64,000 nt of DNA from WJMT01 sp964445575 (GTDB lineage Bacteria > Acidobacteriota > Aminicenantia > Aminicenantales > Aminicenantaceae). The translations under genes and the position numbers were made by a program. The stretch spans positions 1 through 64,000 of the forward strand of contig CAYULB010000005.1 in assembly GCA_964445575.1 (NCBI GenBank), given 5' to 3'. Below the pieces are notes generated by a model. It saw only the letters and a list, made by a program, of their open reading frames with translations. It had not been told where the DNA came from and did no database searches. Below are positions 44,061-52,906 of this stretch, piece after piece. Position 1 is the first letter of the stretch; each line of letters begins with the position of its first letter.

Positions 44061-46466
44061 ATGATTAAAAATTACATAACAGTGGCTTGGAGAAACATCC
44101 TCTGCTTCAAAGGGCATTCTTTGATCAATATCACTGGACTGGCCGTGAGTCTGATGTTCTGCATCCTGGCTGTGGTTTTTGTCAAGCATGAGCGGTCCTT
44201 TGACCGTTTTCATGATAATGCGGACCGCATCCATCTGCTCTATCATCAGACTGGCTCCGGAAGCCGCAAGCCTTCAGGTGCGACTCCACCTGTGCTGGCT
44301 CCCACCATTGCTGAGTCCATCCCAGGGATTGAACACATAGTCAGAGTTTACGGATGGGACATAAAGGACGGCACTCCTGTTCGCTCTGAGGACCGGGTTT
44401 TGATGATGAGGGGATTTCATGTGGATCCGGATTTTCTGCGTGTATTCTCATTCCCCCATGTTTCCGGTGAAAGAGAAACCGCCCTCAATGATCCTTCCTC
44501 CATGGTGATCACCTGCGCAATGGCGGAAAGCCTGTTTGGAGAAAAGGATCCTTTAGGCCGCGAGGTCCGGGTCCAGCTTCGGAGTGGAGAAAAATCTTTT
44601 TATGTCCGAAGCATAGTCGATCTTCCCAAATCCTCCAGCATGCGGTTTGATTTTCTCATACATTACCAAAACCGGGGTCAGTGGTCGAGGAATTGGGGTT
44701 CGAATAATGTCTACACCTATGCTCTTCTGGAAGAGGGAGTCACACGGAAGGATATGGAATCACGGCTGCTGGCCTTTTTTAAAAATTATTTCAAAGATGA
44801 TTCAGGCTCAGGCCGCAGTCATTTCGGATCTGCTGAAAGACTAGTCAAACTCATGCCTTTACCGGATATGTATCTTAACACAGAAATACGGGAGTGGCTG
44901 ACCATCCAAAGCGATCCGGCCTCTTCTTCTATCCTCATGGGGATCGCCCTGGTTGTTCTTCTCACGGCTTGTGTGAATTTCGTAAATTTGTCTCTGGGGA
45001 TTTCAGCTCGGCGAGCTAAAGAAGTGGGTCTGCGTAAGGTAGTAGGGGCAGGGCAGAGTCAAATCATCGGGCAGCATCTGAGTGAGTCTTTGCTGCTCAC
45101 CTTGATTTCCCTGATGGTAGGGCTTTTTCTGACCGCCTCCCTTCTTCCATCGTTTGCCCAGTTAATGGACCGGGAACTGAGCTTTGAGTTTGGAAGCCTG
45201 GTCTTCCCGCTTCTGGCCATTACCACGGGAGTTGGTATAGCGGCGGGAATGTACCCGGCACTGGTCCTCTCTCGTCTTGAGCCTCAAACCGCTCTTAAAG
45301 AGAAATTTGTGCTTAAGCCAAAAAACCCAATAGGAACCGCACTGCTGGTATTCCAGTTTGGAATTTCTGTAGGACTTATTGTCGCTACCCTAGTTATGTC
45401 CAGCCAGATGCGTCACATGAGGGAGAAGAACCTGGGCTTTGATCCCCAGCAGGTGGTGGTGGTTGATGGAGGAGGAAGGTGGACCGGTATGGACGAAACT
45501 GCCATGCGGAGGGTCCTGACCGCTTACAGAAAAGCCGCAGCTCAGCATGAGGAGATTGAATACGCCACCATGACCAGCATGCTTTTTGTATCCCTAAGCC
45601 AGTGGGGAACTGGATATGAAGTGAACAGCGAAGAGATTCCAATACGGATGTATGCCGTGGATTATGACTTTATTCAGACCATCGGCGCTCATATGGTTCA
45701 GGGCCGGGAATTTTCCCGCGACTTTCCCGGAGATGCCCAAAATTCTGTCATGGTCAACCAGGCCCTGGTCAAAGCCATGGGGTGGGAAGAACCCATTGGT
45801 CAGAGCTTTCCTTCAGAAAGAGAGGATTTGGCAGGACAGGTGATTGGGGTAGTGGGAGATATGCATCTTAAATCCCTTCACCACGAGATCCAGCCTGCTG
45901 TTTTTCATTTAGAGGTTAGAAACGGCTTTTACCGCTACATCCTTATCCGGGGAAAGACAGATGATTGGAGCCAGACTCTGAAACTTCTCCGTGGCATCTG
46001 GAAGGATGCCGCGCCTGGCCGGCCGTTTCAGTATAAATTTCTGGATAATGAAGTGGACCGAGTTTTCAGGGAAGACCAAAGATGGGCTGACCTGGCTCTC
46101 TATGCCTCTGTGTTTGCGGTTCTTATTGCCTGCATGGGGGCCTTTGGTTTGATTTCACTGGCACTGACCCGCCGAACTAAAGAAATCGGCATCCGAAAAG
46201 TATTGGGGGCAAGCGAAGGTTCCCTATTGACCCTCATGTCCAAGGACTTTCTGGTCTTGATCGCTGCTGCTGCAGGGGTGGCCTGTCCCATAACTTACTT
46301 CCTTTTGCAGGGATGGCTGCAAAAATTCGCTTACCGGATCGAGCTGAGCCTTTGGCCCTTTCTTTTAGGGGCTTTGATCACCACTTCGGTCATCATGGGT
46401 TCAATCCTGGTTAAAATCATGAAAACAGCCCGCACAAATCCTGTGGAAGCACTGCGCTACGAGTAG
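44061..46466 (+). CDS. Large FtsX/MacB-like permease with two FtsX domains
   Basis: An 801-residue permease with eight likely helices. N-terminal helix NILCFKGHSLINITGLAVSLMFCILAVVFV, a MacB periplasmic core domain (GIEHIVRVYGWD...SMVITCAMAESLFGEKDPLGREV), a first FtsX domain (LMGIALVVLLTACVNFVNLSLGISARRAKEVGLRKVVGAG), a second periplasmic domain, and a second FtsX domain (LALYASVFAVLIACMGAFGLISLALTRRTKEIGIRKVLGAS). Such stand-alone two-domain permeases are very common in Aminicenantes, Acidobacteria and Bacteroidetes and use an ATPase encoded elsewhere. No ATPase is adjacent here. The substrate is unknown. Confidence 0.9.
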   Translation: MIKNYITVAWRNILCFKGHSLINITGLAVSLMFCILAVVFVKHERSFDRFHDNADRIHLLYHQTGSGSRKPSGATPPVLAPTIAESIPGIEHIVRVYGWDIKDGTPVRSEDRVLMMRGFHVDPDFLRVFSFPHVSGERETALNDPSSMVITCAMAESLFGEKDPLGREVRVQLRSGEKSFYVRSIVDLPKSSSMRFDFLIHYQNRGQWSRNWGSNNVYTYALLEEGVTRKDMESRLLAFFKNYFKDDSGSGRSHFGSAERLVKLMPLPDMYLNTEIREWLTIQSDPASSSILMGIALVVLLTACVNFVNLSLGISARRAKEVGLRKVVGAGQSQIIGQHLSESLLLTLISLMVGLFLTASLLPSFAQLMDRELSFEFGSLVFPLLAITTGVGIAAGMYPALVLSRLEPQTALKEKFVLKPKNPIGTALLVFQFGISVGLIVATLVMSSQMRHMREKNLGFDPQQVVVVDGGGRWTGMDETAMRRVLTAYRKAAAQHEEIEYATMTSMLFVSLSQWGTGYEVNSEEIPIRMYAVDYDFIQTIGAHMVQGREFSRDFPGDAQNSVMVNQALVKAMGWEEPIGQSFPSEREDLAGQVIGVVGDMHLKSLHHEIQPAVFHLEVRNGFYRYILIRGKTDDWSQTLKLLRGIWKDAAPGRPFQYKFLDNEVDRVFREDQRWADLALYASVFAVLIACMGAFGLISLALTRRTKEIGIRKVLGASEGSLLTLMSKDFLVLIAAAAGVACPITYFLLQGWLQKFAYRIELSLWPFLLGALITTSVIMGSILVKIMKTARTNPVEALRYE

Positions 46467-46891
46467 GAAAATACGTTTTTGTTATAGAAGGTTTTTCCTA
46501 ATAGTTCAAACATAAGGAAATTGGAGAAAAATCACCGCAGAAAGAATAAAAGAAACGGATCGGGATTATGTGAAAGACTGTTTTATGGTAAATGTTTTAT
46601 GGGGTCGCCCCTTAGAGCCCCCTTTTGATGCCCCCGAACCAGCGGTTTAAGGATGTTTGCATCCACAAGCACTGTTTTTTACCCCTAAACTTGATAGAGA
46701 TCAAACCAGGGAATAGCGGTGATTCCTAATCTGAGTCCGGCGGCGGATTTGATCCCGGACTGCCTGCTGGTGACAATTCCGGGCTGCGATCATATCTACT
46801 CTGATCCGGAACATTTTGAATGTCTGTTAAATTTGGTTTCCGGGTTTATCATCCGGCATATGGGTGGATTGTAAAAAGAGCCGAAAAAAAA
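46467..46891. other. Intergenic region with a possible short gene remnant
   Basis: This 425-base gap contains GGGG-TCG-CCCC near 46599, a small hairpin without a T run. From GTG 46719 to TAA 46874 a 51-codon frame reads VIPNLSPAADLIPDC and, further on, PGCDHIYSDPEHFECLLNLVSGFIIRHMGGL; it is protein-like but has stops just upstream, so it may be the C-terminal end of a lost gene. I do not recognise the family. Confidence 0.3.
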
Positions 46892-47614
46892 TCATATTTC
46901 TACCTGCAAATTAGGATTGTTCAAGTAAACAAAACTGTCTCGGGGGTTGAAGTGTATTTCCAGGGCATGGATTCCAACGCCGCCGGCTTTTGCTTTTTTA
47001 AGGTTTTTATAGATGACCGGGTCTGCTTTACGAAAAGGTTTAAAAGAATCAACGCCCGGTAAAGCTGCGATAAATACAATGAGACTGCGCCCGCCCTTTT
47101 TAACATGGGCTGTCAATTCCTCGATGTGGCGCTGCCCCCTGACTGTGGGGCAGTCGGGATACATCGCTGAGGAGCCGTCTCTCAAGACCGCGCTTTTAAC
47201 TTCACAGAGAACTGTCTCGCCCCGGCATTTGAACTCATAATCCAGGAGGGAGGTATTAAGCCGGGGATTCCTTTTTACGAAATGGCAACCTTTGAGCCAG
47301 GGAAGAAGGCGCTGTTTAAAGGCGGTTTCAAAGCTCCGCATTTGCAGCTGAGTGTCAATAAGGGCGCCAAAACCTTTATCATGAATAGCAAAAAGACGGA
47401 AATCGGTTTCGGCGGTTGATGGGGTGGGAAAACAGAATGCCGGTTTATTTTTGACTAAAAATTCAGCAAGTCTGCCTGTATTATTAATATGCGCACGGCG
47501 CTTTTTGCCGTTAACGATGATCTCCACTACAAAGCGGTTATCACGCTGTATAATACGGCATTTTTGTACATTTTTGATTTTGACTAGCGGAAAATAATTC
47601 CTGGCGGATGACAT
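46892..47614 (-). CDS. sfsA: DNA/RNA nuclease SfsA family protein
   Basis: A 240-residue protein of the SfsA family (usual length about 235). SfsA was first named as a sugar fermentation stimulation factor; it binds DNA and has a restriction-nuclease-like fold. Family signatures are AHINNTGRLAEFLV, FETAFKQRLLPWL, DYEFKCRGETVLCEVKSAVLRDGSSAMYPDCPTVRGQRHIEEL and FIAALPGVDSFKPFRKADPVIYKNLKKAKAGGVGIHALEIHF. The glutamate-lysine pair in CEVKSA is the likely nuclease site. ATG 47614 gives the family length; an open frame runs to 47674. It is alone, next to the broken barrel gene. Confidence 0.9.
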   Translation of the reverse strand: MSSARNYFPLVKIKNVQKCRIIQRDNRFVVEIIVNGKKRRAHINNTGRLAEFLVKNKPAFCFPTPSTAETDFRLFAIHDKGFGALIDTQLQMRSFETAFKQRLLPWLKGCHFVKRNPRLNTSLLDYEFKCRGETVLCEVKSAVLRDGSSAMYPDCPTVRGQRHIEELTAHVKKGGRSLIVFIAALPGVDSFKPFRKADPVIYKNLKKAKAGGVGIHALEIHFNPRDSFVYLNNPNLQVEI

Positions 47615-47762
47615 GCACCTGATCTGTCCTGGTTGTTTTAATAACATGATACCTGATTGTGACCAGAGCTGCAATAAATGTGAATATAAACGTATTTGCT
47701 ATGAAAGGAATCTAGGGGAAATCTTCAGTACAGGCGGAATGAATTCCTTTGACACGTTTCCT

Positions 47763-47909
47763 TTATGCTGTTGACATTGCGGAGACACTGGGATTTTGGG
47801 TCATTTTTTGATAATTGCCCATATTATCGGACAGTTCTGCCGTGCTTTCTTTACCGGCTGAGATATAACCTGCTCCGATACCCATGCTGAATTGGGGCAT
47901 TAAATGAAT
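47763..47909 (-). CDS. C-terminal fragment of a gene cut by the assembly gap
   Basis: The last 48 codons (IHLMPQFSMGIGAGYISAGKESTAELSDN...NPSVSAMSTA) are visible before the TAA at 47763; the upstream part is in the N gap. FSMGIGAGYISAGKE resembles a strand pair of an outer-membrane protein barrel with a long loop, so an OmpA- or opacity-like protein is a guess. If the gap is small the rest may be close by; the sequence beyond it, from 48010, is the end of another gene. Confidence 0.5.
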   Translation of the reverse strand: MHLMPQFSMGIGAGYISAGKESTAELSDNMGNYQKMTQNPSVSAMSTA

Positions 47910-48009
47910 NNNNNNNNNNNNNNNNNNNNNNNNNNNNNNNNNNNNNNNNNNNNNNNNNNNNNNNNNNNNNNNNNNNNNNNNNNNNNNNNNNNNNNNNNNN
48001 NNNNNNNNN
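47910..48009. other. Assembly gap (100 N)
   Basis: Exactly 100 undetermined bases, a conventional placeholder for a gap of unknown size. I see no overlap between the two flanks, unlike the second gap. Confidence 0.95.
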
Positions 48010-48010
48010 C

Positions 48011-48889
48011 CTACGGTTTGCAAAAACGGGAGGGGAGAGCAAAAACAGGCACTGAGCTGTGAGCAACCACTTTCTCAGTAGTGCTCCCTAGAAAAAAACG
48101 CTCCACCGCCCCAGGCCCGCAGGTGGAAATCACGATCATATCACATTGGTGCTTTTTAGCATAATCCACAATCCCAACCTCTGCGTTCAGGGAGTGAACC
48201 ACCGCCTCAGAGACTTTAATGCCTTCCTGTTCTCTTTTTTTCCGTCTTGAAAGCCTCTTATGAACCGCGTCGATCATTTCATCAAGTACCCGAGGCGGAA
48301 ATTTCTGGTCATGCAGCTCCAGTACATGCAGCAGAACCAGCTCTGAATCGAAACCTTTGGCCAGCTTCCAAGCGTAATCTCTCTCGATTTCTTCGTGTTC
48401 TGAGAAATCAGTGGGGACAAGAATCCGATTAAAAGCCAGCTTTTTGGTCTTCTTTTTAGTCAAGAGCATAGGCACTTTTGAGCTGCGCAGGATCTGATTG
48501 GCCACACTCCCGATAAAGAGTTTTTCCAGGGCTGAAAGGCCTCTTTTTCCCATGACAATCAGGTCAAAAGGCTCCTCCTCGGCAGCTTTAACAATTTCCT
48601 TGGCAGGATTCCCTTCCCTGATAAGGGAGCGAAATTTTGATTTGTGGGCTTTTTTGATCCGCTCCAGCTCTTCCAGGGCATTCTGTTTGATAGTATCGAT
48701 TCGCCGGACCAGTTCTCCCTTAACAGATACCGCTGTATTGTAGAGTGAAGAGGGGAAATCCGGGACTACATGCAGAGCTGACAGCTCTGCTTTAAAGACT
48801 TCTGCCATATACGCGGCATGCCGCAGAGCCTCCTGGGCCTCATCAGAAAAATCTGTGGGCCAGAGAATTTTTTTTAGAAAATCTGACAT
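48011..48889 (-). CDS. Tandem universal stress protein (two UspA domains)
   Basis: A 292-residue cytoplasmic protein with two UspA folds. The first runs about 1-145: KILWPTDFSDEAQEALRHAAYMAEVFKAELSALHVV and DLIVMGKRGLSALEKLFIGSVANQILRSSKVPMLL (G-2x-G-9x-G-S/T ATP-binding pattern). The second runs about 150-290: FNRILVPTDFSEHEEIERDYAWKLAKGFDSELVLLHVL and MIVISTCGPGAVERFFLGSTTEKVVAHSSVPVFAL. Double-domain forms are common. ATG 48889 has AGGAG before it; the frame is open to 49003. The TAG stop lies just beside the N gap, so the gene is complete. Confidence 0.93.
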   Translation of the reverse strand: MSDFLKKILWPTDFSDEAQEALRHAAYMAEVFKAELSALHVVPDFPSSLYNTAVSVKGELVRRIDTIKQNALEELERIKKAHKSKFRSLIREGNPAKEIVKAAEEEPFDLIVMGKRGLSALEKLFIGSVANQILRSSKVPMLLTKKKTKKLAFNRILVPTDFSEHEEIERDYAWKLAKGFDSELVLLHVLELHDQKFPPRVLDEMIDAVHKRLSRRKKREQEGIKVSEAVVHSLNAEVGIVDYAKKHQCDMIVISTCGPGAVERFFLGSTTEKVVAHSSVPVFALPSRFCKP

Positions 48890-49028
48890 TTTATGCTCCT
48901 TAATTTGTCTGACCTGTTCATGAAGATCCTTGAAAGAAGTTATGATTATTTTAGCAGGAAAAACCAAAAAGACAATGTTTTTCGCTCTAAAAAGAAGACG
49001 CAAGTTCCCAGGGAAGGAAAAAGCTGAC

Positions 49029-49092
49029 TTCCCTATTTTAAGGGAACATTTTTTAGGGGAAAATATATTTCACCCCTTAATTCACCCCTTGC
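49029..49092. promoter_or_regulatory. Inverted and direct repeats between usp and the histidine kinase
   Basis: TTCCCT-6 bases-AGGGAA is a perfect inverted repeat (49029-49046). Ten bases, TTCACCCCTT, then occur twice with a 12-base period (49069-49078 and 49081-49090). The two genes are divergent, so this may be a shared control region. Confidence 0.4.
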
Positions 49093-49157
49093 GGTGATTG
49101 TTTTATATGTGGGGGAGTAATACTCTTGTTTCTATAAAAATATTCTTGTGCAGGAAA

Positions 49158-52100
49158 ATGAAAGAAAGAAAACATTTTCAGCAAATGGGTTGCCTTTTTT
49201 TGATTTTATTCCTTTTGAATGGAATATCCCAGGCAGCGCTTCAGGAAGGAATCAAGTTTCAGCAGTTGAGTCTTGAACAGGGCCTTTCTCAAAGCATTGT
49301 TTTTTCAATTTTTCAGGATTCCAGAGGATTTATGTGGCTTGGAACAGAAGATGGGTTGAACCTTTACGATGGATATGAATTTGAAGTGTTCAGAAACAAA
49401 CCAGATAACATAAAAAGCCTGAGCTACAATTACATCCAATCGATTGTAGAGGACAAGAGAGGTTTTATCTGGGTGGGAACGTATGGAGGGGGTCTTAATA
49501 AGTTTGATCCAAAAAAAAGGATTTTCACCCGCTATCGTTCTGACCCTCATGATCCTAACTCTTTATCCAGTGATTTTATCAACTGCCTGTGTCTGGATAA
49601 CAAGGGAAATCTTTGGATAGGTACAGATAATGGTCTAAACAGATTTGACATGAAAAGGGAGGAATTTGCCCGTTTTCAAAATGACTTTTCCAAAATAGAA
49701 AGCTTGGAAAACAATCAGGTGAATTGTGTTTATGTGGACCGCAGGGGGGTCCTCTGGGTGGGGACAGAAGATGGGCTTAATATGTTCCGAGAAGAAACAG
49801 AGAGCTTTGTTCGATTTCAAAATCACTCCTCTGAACGCTCTTCAATCAGCAGCAACAGCGTCAAGTGTATCCTGGAGACCCAATCAGGAGAGCTGTGGAT
49901 GGGGACTGAACAAGGATTAAACAAATACAACCGGGAGGAAAAGACATTTGTCCGCTACTTCTCAAATAATACCAATTCTCACAGCTTGTCCCACAACCAT
50001 ATCTATTCTCTCTATGAAGATAGTGATCAAGTGCTTTGGGTCGGGACTCAGGAAGGATTGAATCGATATGTTCGCGAAAGCGATCATTTTATCCAGTATA
50101 AACGGGAAGCTGGCAACCCTAGGAATTTGAGTGATAATGAAATTTATTCTCTTTATGAAGACAGAACAGGAGTTTTCTGGGTCGGTACCCGGAGAGGAAT
50201 CAACAAATTTGACAAGCAAAGAAAAAAATTCTTCCATTACACTTATCAGGCACATGTTGCTTCGAGCTTGAGCCATAATCATGTCAGGAGTTTTCTGGAG
50301 GACCCCACTGGCGACCTCTGGATAGGCACTCATGGGGGTCTTGATCTTTATGACCGAAAACAAGATAGATTCCTTCATTTCCGTGCTGACCCTGAAGTCC
50401 CCACGAGCTTAAGCAGTGATAGAGTGATGTCTCTCTGCTGGGACAACTCGGGTCAAATTTGGATCGGTACTTACCAAGGACTCAATAAATTTGACCCTGA
50501 AAAGAGGATTTTCACTCATTACAGACATGACCCTTCTGATCCAGATAGTTTAAGCGATGACATGGTCAGATGGGTCTACCAAGATAAAAAAGGGGGTCTA
50601 TGGGTAGGAACAGAAAGAGGACTCAATAAGTTTATTCCAGAGAAAAATAATTTTATCCGCTATTTTCATAATCCCAACGACAAAAACAGCTTGTGCAGTG
50701 ATTTTGTTTATTCGATTTATGAGGATAGTCGAGGAAAGTTCTGGGTAGGGACTTTAAACGGGCTCAATATTTTTGACCGAGATAATGAGAAGTTCAAGAG
50801 ATTTCAATCGGACCCCCAGGATCCAAACAGCTTAAGCAACAATGAGATCCTATGCATTTTTGAAGACAGTTCCGGAGTGATGTGGTTTGGGACTCCTGGT
50901 GGACTGAACAGATACCATAGGGAGAGCGGAAATTTTTCTTTTTATTCTGAAAAAGATGGTCTTCCTAATGATTTGATCTATGCTGTTCTCGAAGACGACC
51001 GGGGTAATCTCTGGTTGAGCACAAATAGAGGGCTGTCCCGGTTCAATCCCCGGAGCCAAGAATTCAGAAACTATGATGTGCGAGACGGGCTCCAAAGCAA
51101 TGAGTTTAACCTGGGAGCTGCATTGAAAACAACAGAGGGAGAGATGTTTTTTGGGGGGATCAATGGATTCAACCGGTTTTTCCCTGATGAAATAAAGGAT
51201 AATCCCTATATGCCTCCTGTGGTTATTACGGATTTTCAGATATTTAACAAATCCGTGCCCATCGGAGGTAATCCCGATAGAGGGCCCACTTTAAATCAGG
51301 ATGTATCGCTGGCAGAGCAAATCAAGCTTTCCGATAATGACCGTGTTATAACTTTTGAATTTGCCGCTCTTCATTATGCGGCCACGGAAAAAAACAGGTA
51401 TGCTTACAAAATGGAGGGTTTTGAAGAAGAGTGGAATTATGTGGGGACCCGGAGGTTTGCCACATACACCAATCTTTCTCCTGGAAAATATGTATTTCGA
51501 GTTATTGGATCCAACAATGACGACCTCTGGAATGAAGAAGGGACCTCACTTGGCATAATCATATCCCCTCCCTTCTGGGGGACTTGGTGGTTCAGGGGAA
51601 TGGCCCTTTTCTCACTGATAGCGTTTCTATTGATTGTTTACAACATCCGGACCCACAATATGAGGATGCGGGCAAGAGAATTGGAAAAAAGAGTTGAGGC
51701 CAGAACAGCTGAATTAAAAACAGCTAATGTCAATCTTCAGCAGGAAATTAAGGAAAGAATCCAGGCAGAAGAAAAGCTCAACCAATCACTTAAAGAAAAA
51801 GAAGTCCTGCTGGGCGAGATACATCACCGGGTCAAAAACAATATGCAGATTATATCAAGCCTTCTCAACCTCCAGGCCCGTCAAATCAAAGACAAAGAAA
51901 CGTCCGGGATATTTGAGATCTGCAAGAATAGAATCAAGTCCATGGCTCTGATTCACCAAAAGCTCTATGAATCTGAAGATTTCTCCCGGATTGACTTTTC
52001 GAGCTACATAAAAAATCTTACGGAAAGCCTTAAATCGATTTATGAGGGGGAATCCGGAGATATTGATTTTAATATGCACCTGGACAAGATTTTTCTCAAC

Positions 52101-52433
52101 ATAAACCAGGCCATACCTTTAGGCCTTATCGTCAATGAGATTGTTTCTAATGTTCTCAAGCACGCTTTCCCCAGGAAAAGTATCAAGGAAGAGAAAGATC
52201 CAGGCAGTGAAAAACCCCAGGTCACCATTGTTTTTGAAACCAATAAAAATAAGTCTGTGAGTTTAATGGTTTGTGATAACGGTGTGGGTCTTCCTTCTGA
52301 TTTTGAATCAAAAACAGGGAGCAGTTTGGGAATGAGGCTGGTGCAGGATTTGGTCAAGCAGCTCAAAGGAACCCTGGAGATTGACAGTCCTCAAGGAGCC
52401 CGCTTCAAGGTATCCTTCCCGCTTGAAAAATAA
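49158..52433 (+). CDS. Propeller-sensor histidine kinase (Reg_prop, Y_Y_Y, HisKA_2)
   Basis: A 1091-residue membrane sensor. After a signal peptide (MGCLFLILFLLNGISQAAL) come about fourteen blades of the two-component-regulator propeller kind (MWLGTEDGLNLYDG, IWVGTYGGGLNKFDP, and similar to LWLSTNRGLSRFNPRS and MFFGGINGFNRF), enough for two 7-bladed propellers. A Y_Y_Y domain follows (FEFAALHYAATEKNRYAYKMEGFEEEWNYVG...YVFRVIGSNNDDLW), a membrane helix (GMALFSLIAFLLIVYNI), a coiled coil, and the HisKA_2 kinase with phospho-acceptor in EIHHRVKNNMQIIS (His890 likely) and the ATP-binding motifs VNEIVSNVLKHAF and VCDNGVGLPSDF. No receiver domain is attached. ATG 49158 has AGGA before it; the frame is open to 49098. 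It may sense glycans or polymers; no response regulator is adjacent. Confidence 0.9.
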   Translation: MKERKHFQQMGCLFLILFLLNGISQAALQEGIKFQQLSLEQGLSQSIVFSIFQDSRGFMWLGTEDGLNLYDGYEFEVFRNKPDNIKSLSYNYIQSIVEDKRGFIWVGTYGGGLNKFDPKKRIFTRYRSDPHDPNSLSSDFINCLCLDNKGNLWIGTDNGLNRFDMKREEFARFQNDFSKIESLENNQVNCVYVDRRGVLWVGTEDGLNMFREETESFVRFQNHSSERSSISSNSVKCILETQSGELWMGTEQGLNKYNREEKTFVRYFSNNTNSHSLSHNHIYSLYEDSDQVLWVGTQEGLNRYVRESDHFIQYKREAGNPRNLSDNEIYSLYEDRTGVFWVGTRRGINKFDKQRKKFFHYTYQAHVASSLSHNHVRSFLEDPTGDLWIGTHGGLDLYDRKQDRFLHFRADPEVPTSLSSDRVMSLCWDNSGQIWIGTYQGLNKFDPEKRIFTHYRHDPSDPDSLSDDMVRWVYQDKKGGLWVGTERGLNKFIPEKNNFIRYFHNPNDKNSLCSDFVYSIYEDSRGKFWVGTLNGLNIFDRDNEKFKRFQSDPQDPNSLSNNEILCIFEDSSGVMWFGTPGGLNRYHRESGNFSFYSEKDGLPNDLIYAVLEDDRGNLWLSTNRGLSRFNPRSQEFRNYDVRDGLQSNEFNLGAALKTTEGEMFFGGINGFNRFFPDEIKDNPYMPPVVITDFQIFNKSVPIGGNPDRGPTLNQDVSLAEQIKLSDNDRVITFEFAALHYAATEKNRYAYKMEGFEEEWNYVGTRRFATYTNLSPGKYVFRVIGSNNDDLWNEEGTSLGIIISPPFWGTWWFRGMALFSLIAFLLIVYNIRTHNMRMRARELEKRVEARTAELKTANVNLQQEIKERIQAEEKLNQSLKEKEVLLGEIHHRVKNNMQIISSLLNLQARQIKDKETSGIFEICKNRIKSMALIHQKLYESEDFSRIDFSSYIKNLTESLKSIYEGESGDIDFNMHLDKIFLNINQAIPLGLIVNEIVSNVLKHAFPRKSIKEEKDPGSEKPQVTIVFETNKNKSVSLMVCDNGVGLPSDFESKTGSSLGMRLVQDLVKQLKGTLEIDSPQGARFKVSFPLEK

Positions 52434-52634
52434 CCCCCCAGCCCCCCGGAGGGGCCCGGAGGGGTCGGGCCCGAGGATCTTATTTTATATCAATAAGTTA
52501 ACCCTTTTTTCCACAGTTTATTCCCTCTTAAAACTGATTTTTGGGGCCTAATTGTCTAATTTAGGATTTTTAAGAAATGATAAAAACAGAAAAACAAGTG
52601 TATAATATAAACAAGAAATTTTTAAATACCCTAA

Positions 52635-52773
52635 CCTAGATTATTCACGAGTCGAGGTGGCTGCAGATGCGAGGCGTCAGGGCATGAAGTCGTAGTCCTT
52701 CACTGCGAATGGCCTGCAACGAAGCAGATGCAGTGAGATCGACTCGCCTCAATGGTAAAAAAATGGAGATTAA
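52635..52773 (+). repeat. Dispersed intergenic repeat, copy 3 (full)
   Basis: This copy lies on the plus strand, upstream of the methyltransferase/ATP-grasp gene. Starting CCTAGATTATTCACGAGTCG, it aligns end to end with copy 1 and over its first 50-odd bases with copy 2. In both this case and copy 2 the element lies upstream of a gene that also has the 28-nt leader, in the same order and orientation. Confidence 0.75.
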
Positions 52774-52857
52774 AAAAAATTCAAATAAGAAAAATGTTCA
52801 AGACATTGTCCTTGAAAAAATCTTGTATATCACTGAAAATAAGTTAATAATGATATG

Positions 52858-52885
52858 ATTGCCATTTTTTTATGAATAGGTCAGG
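52858..52885 (+). promoter_or_regulatory. 28-nt leader element shared with polA
   Basis: Identical at 26 of 28 positions to the element before polA (24921-24948, minus strand). It ends 21 bases before ATG 52907; AAAGGGG follows as the ribosome site. Confidence 0.55.
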
Positions 52886-52906
52886 CTAAAAAAGGGGAAT
52901 AATAAA

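Larger units (their letters stand above)
52434..52906. other. Intergenic region with repeat copy 3 and the shared leader
   Basis: No gene was found in this 470-base gap. It holds a GC-rich hairpin-prone stretch (GGGCCC at both ends, 52456-52476), a lone DnaA-box match TTTTCCACA (52507-52515), the full dispersed repeat (52635-52773) and the 28-nt leader (52858-52885). AAAAAAATGG at the end of the repeat and CCATTTTTTT in the leader are inverted copies that could pair over about 85 bases. Confidence 0.6.

Noticed and set aside
46599..46610. GGGG-TCG-CCCC hairpin as a terminator for the permease gene
   Set aside because: Short stem and no T run follows; it lies more than 130 bases after the stop codon.
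47763..48023. A single gene running through the first N gap
   Set aside because: The frame is kept open only because N is translated as unknown; the right flank is the end of the stress-protein gene.
49081..49092. Direct repeats before the kinase as a CRISPR-like array
   Set aside because: Only two 10-base copies with 2-base spacing, no cas genes, no spacer structure.
52507..52515. DnaA-box match TTTTCCACA
   Set aside because: It is a lone 9-base match with no partner, AT-rich region or replication gene nearby.
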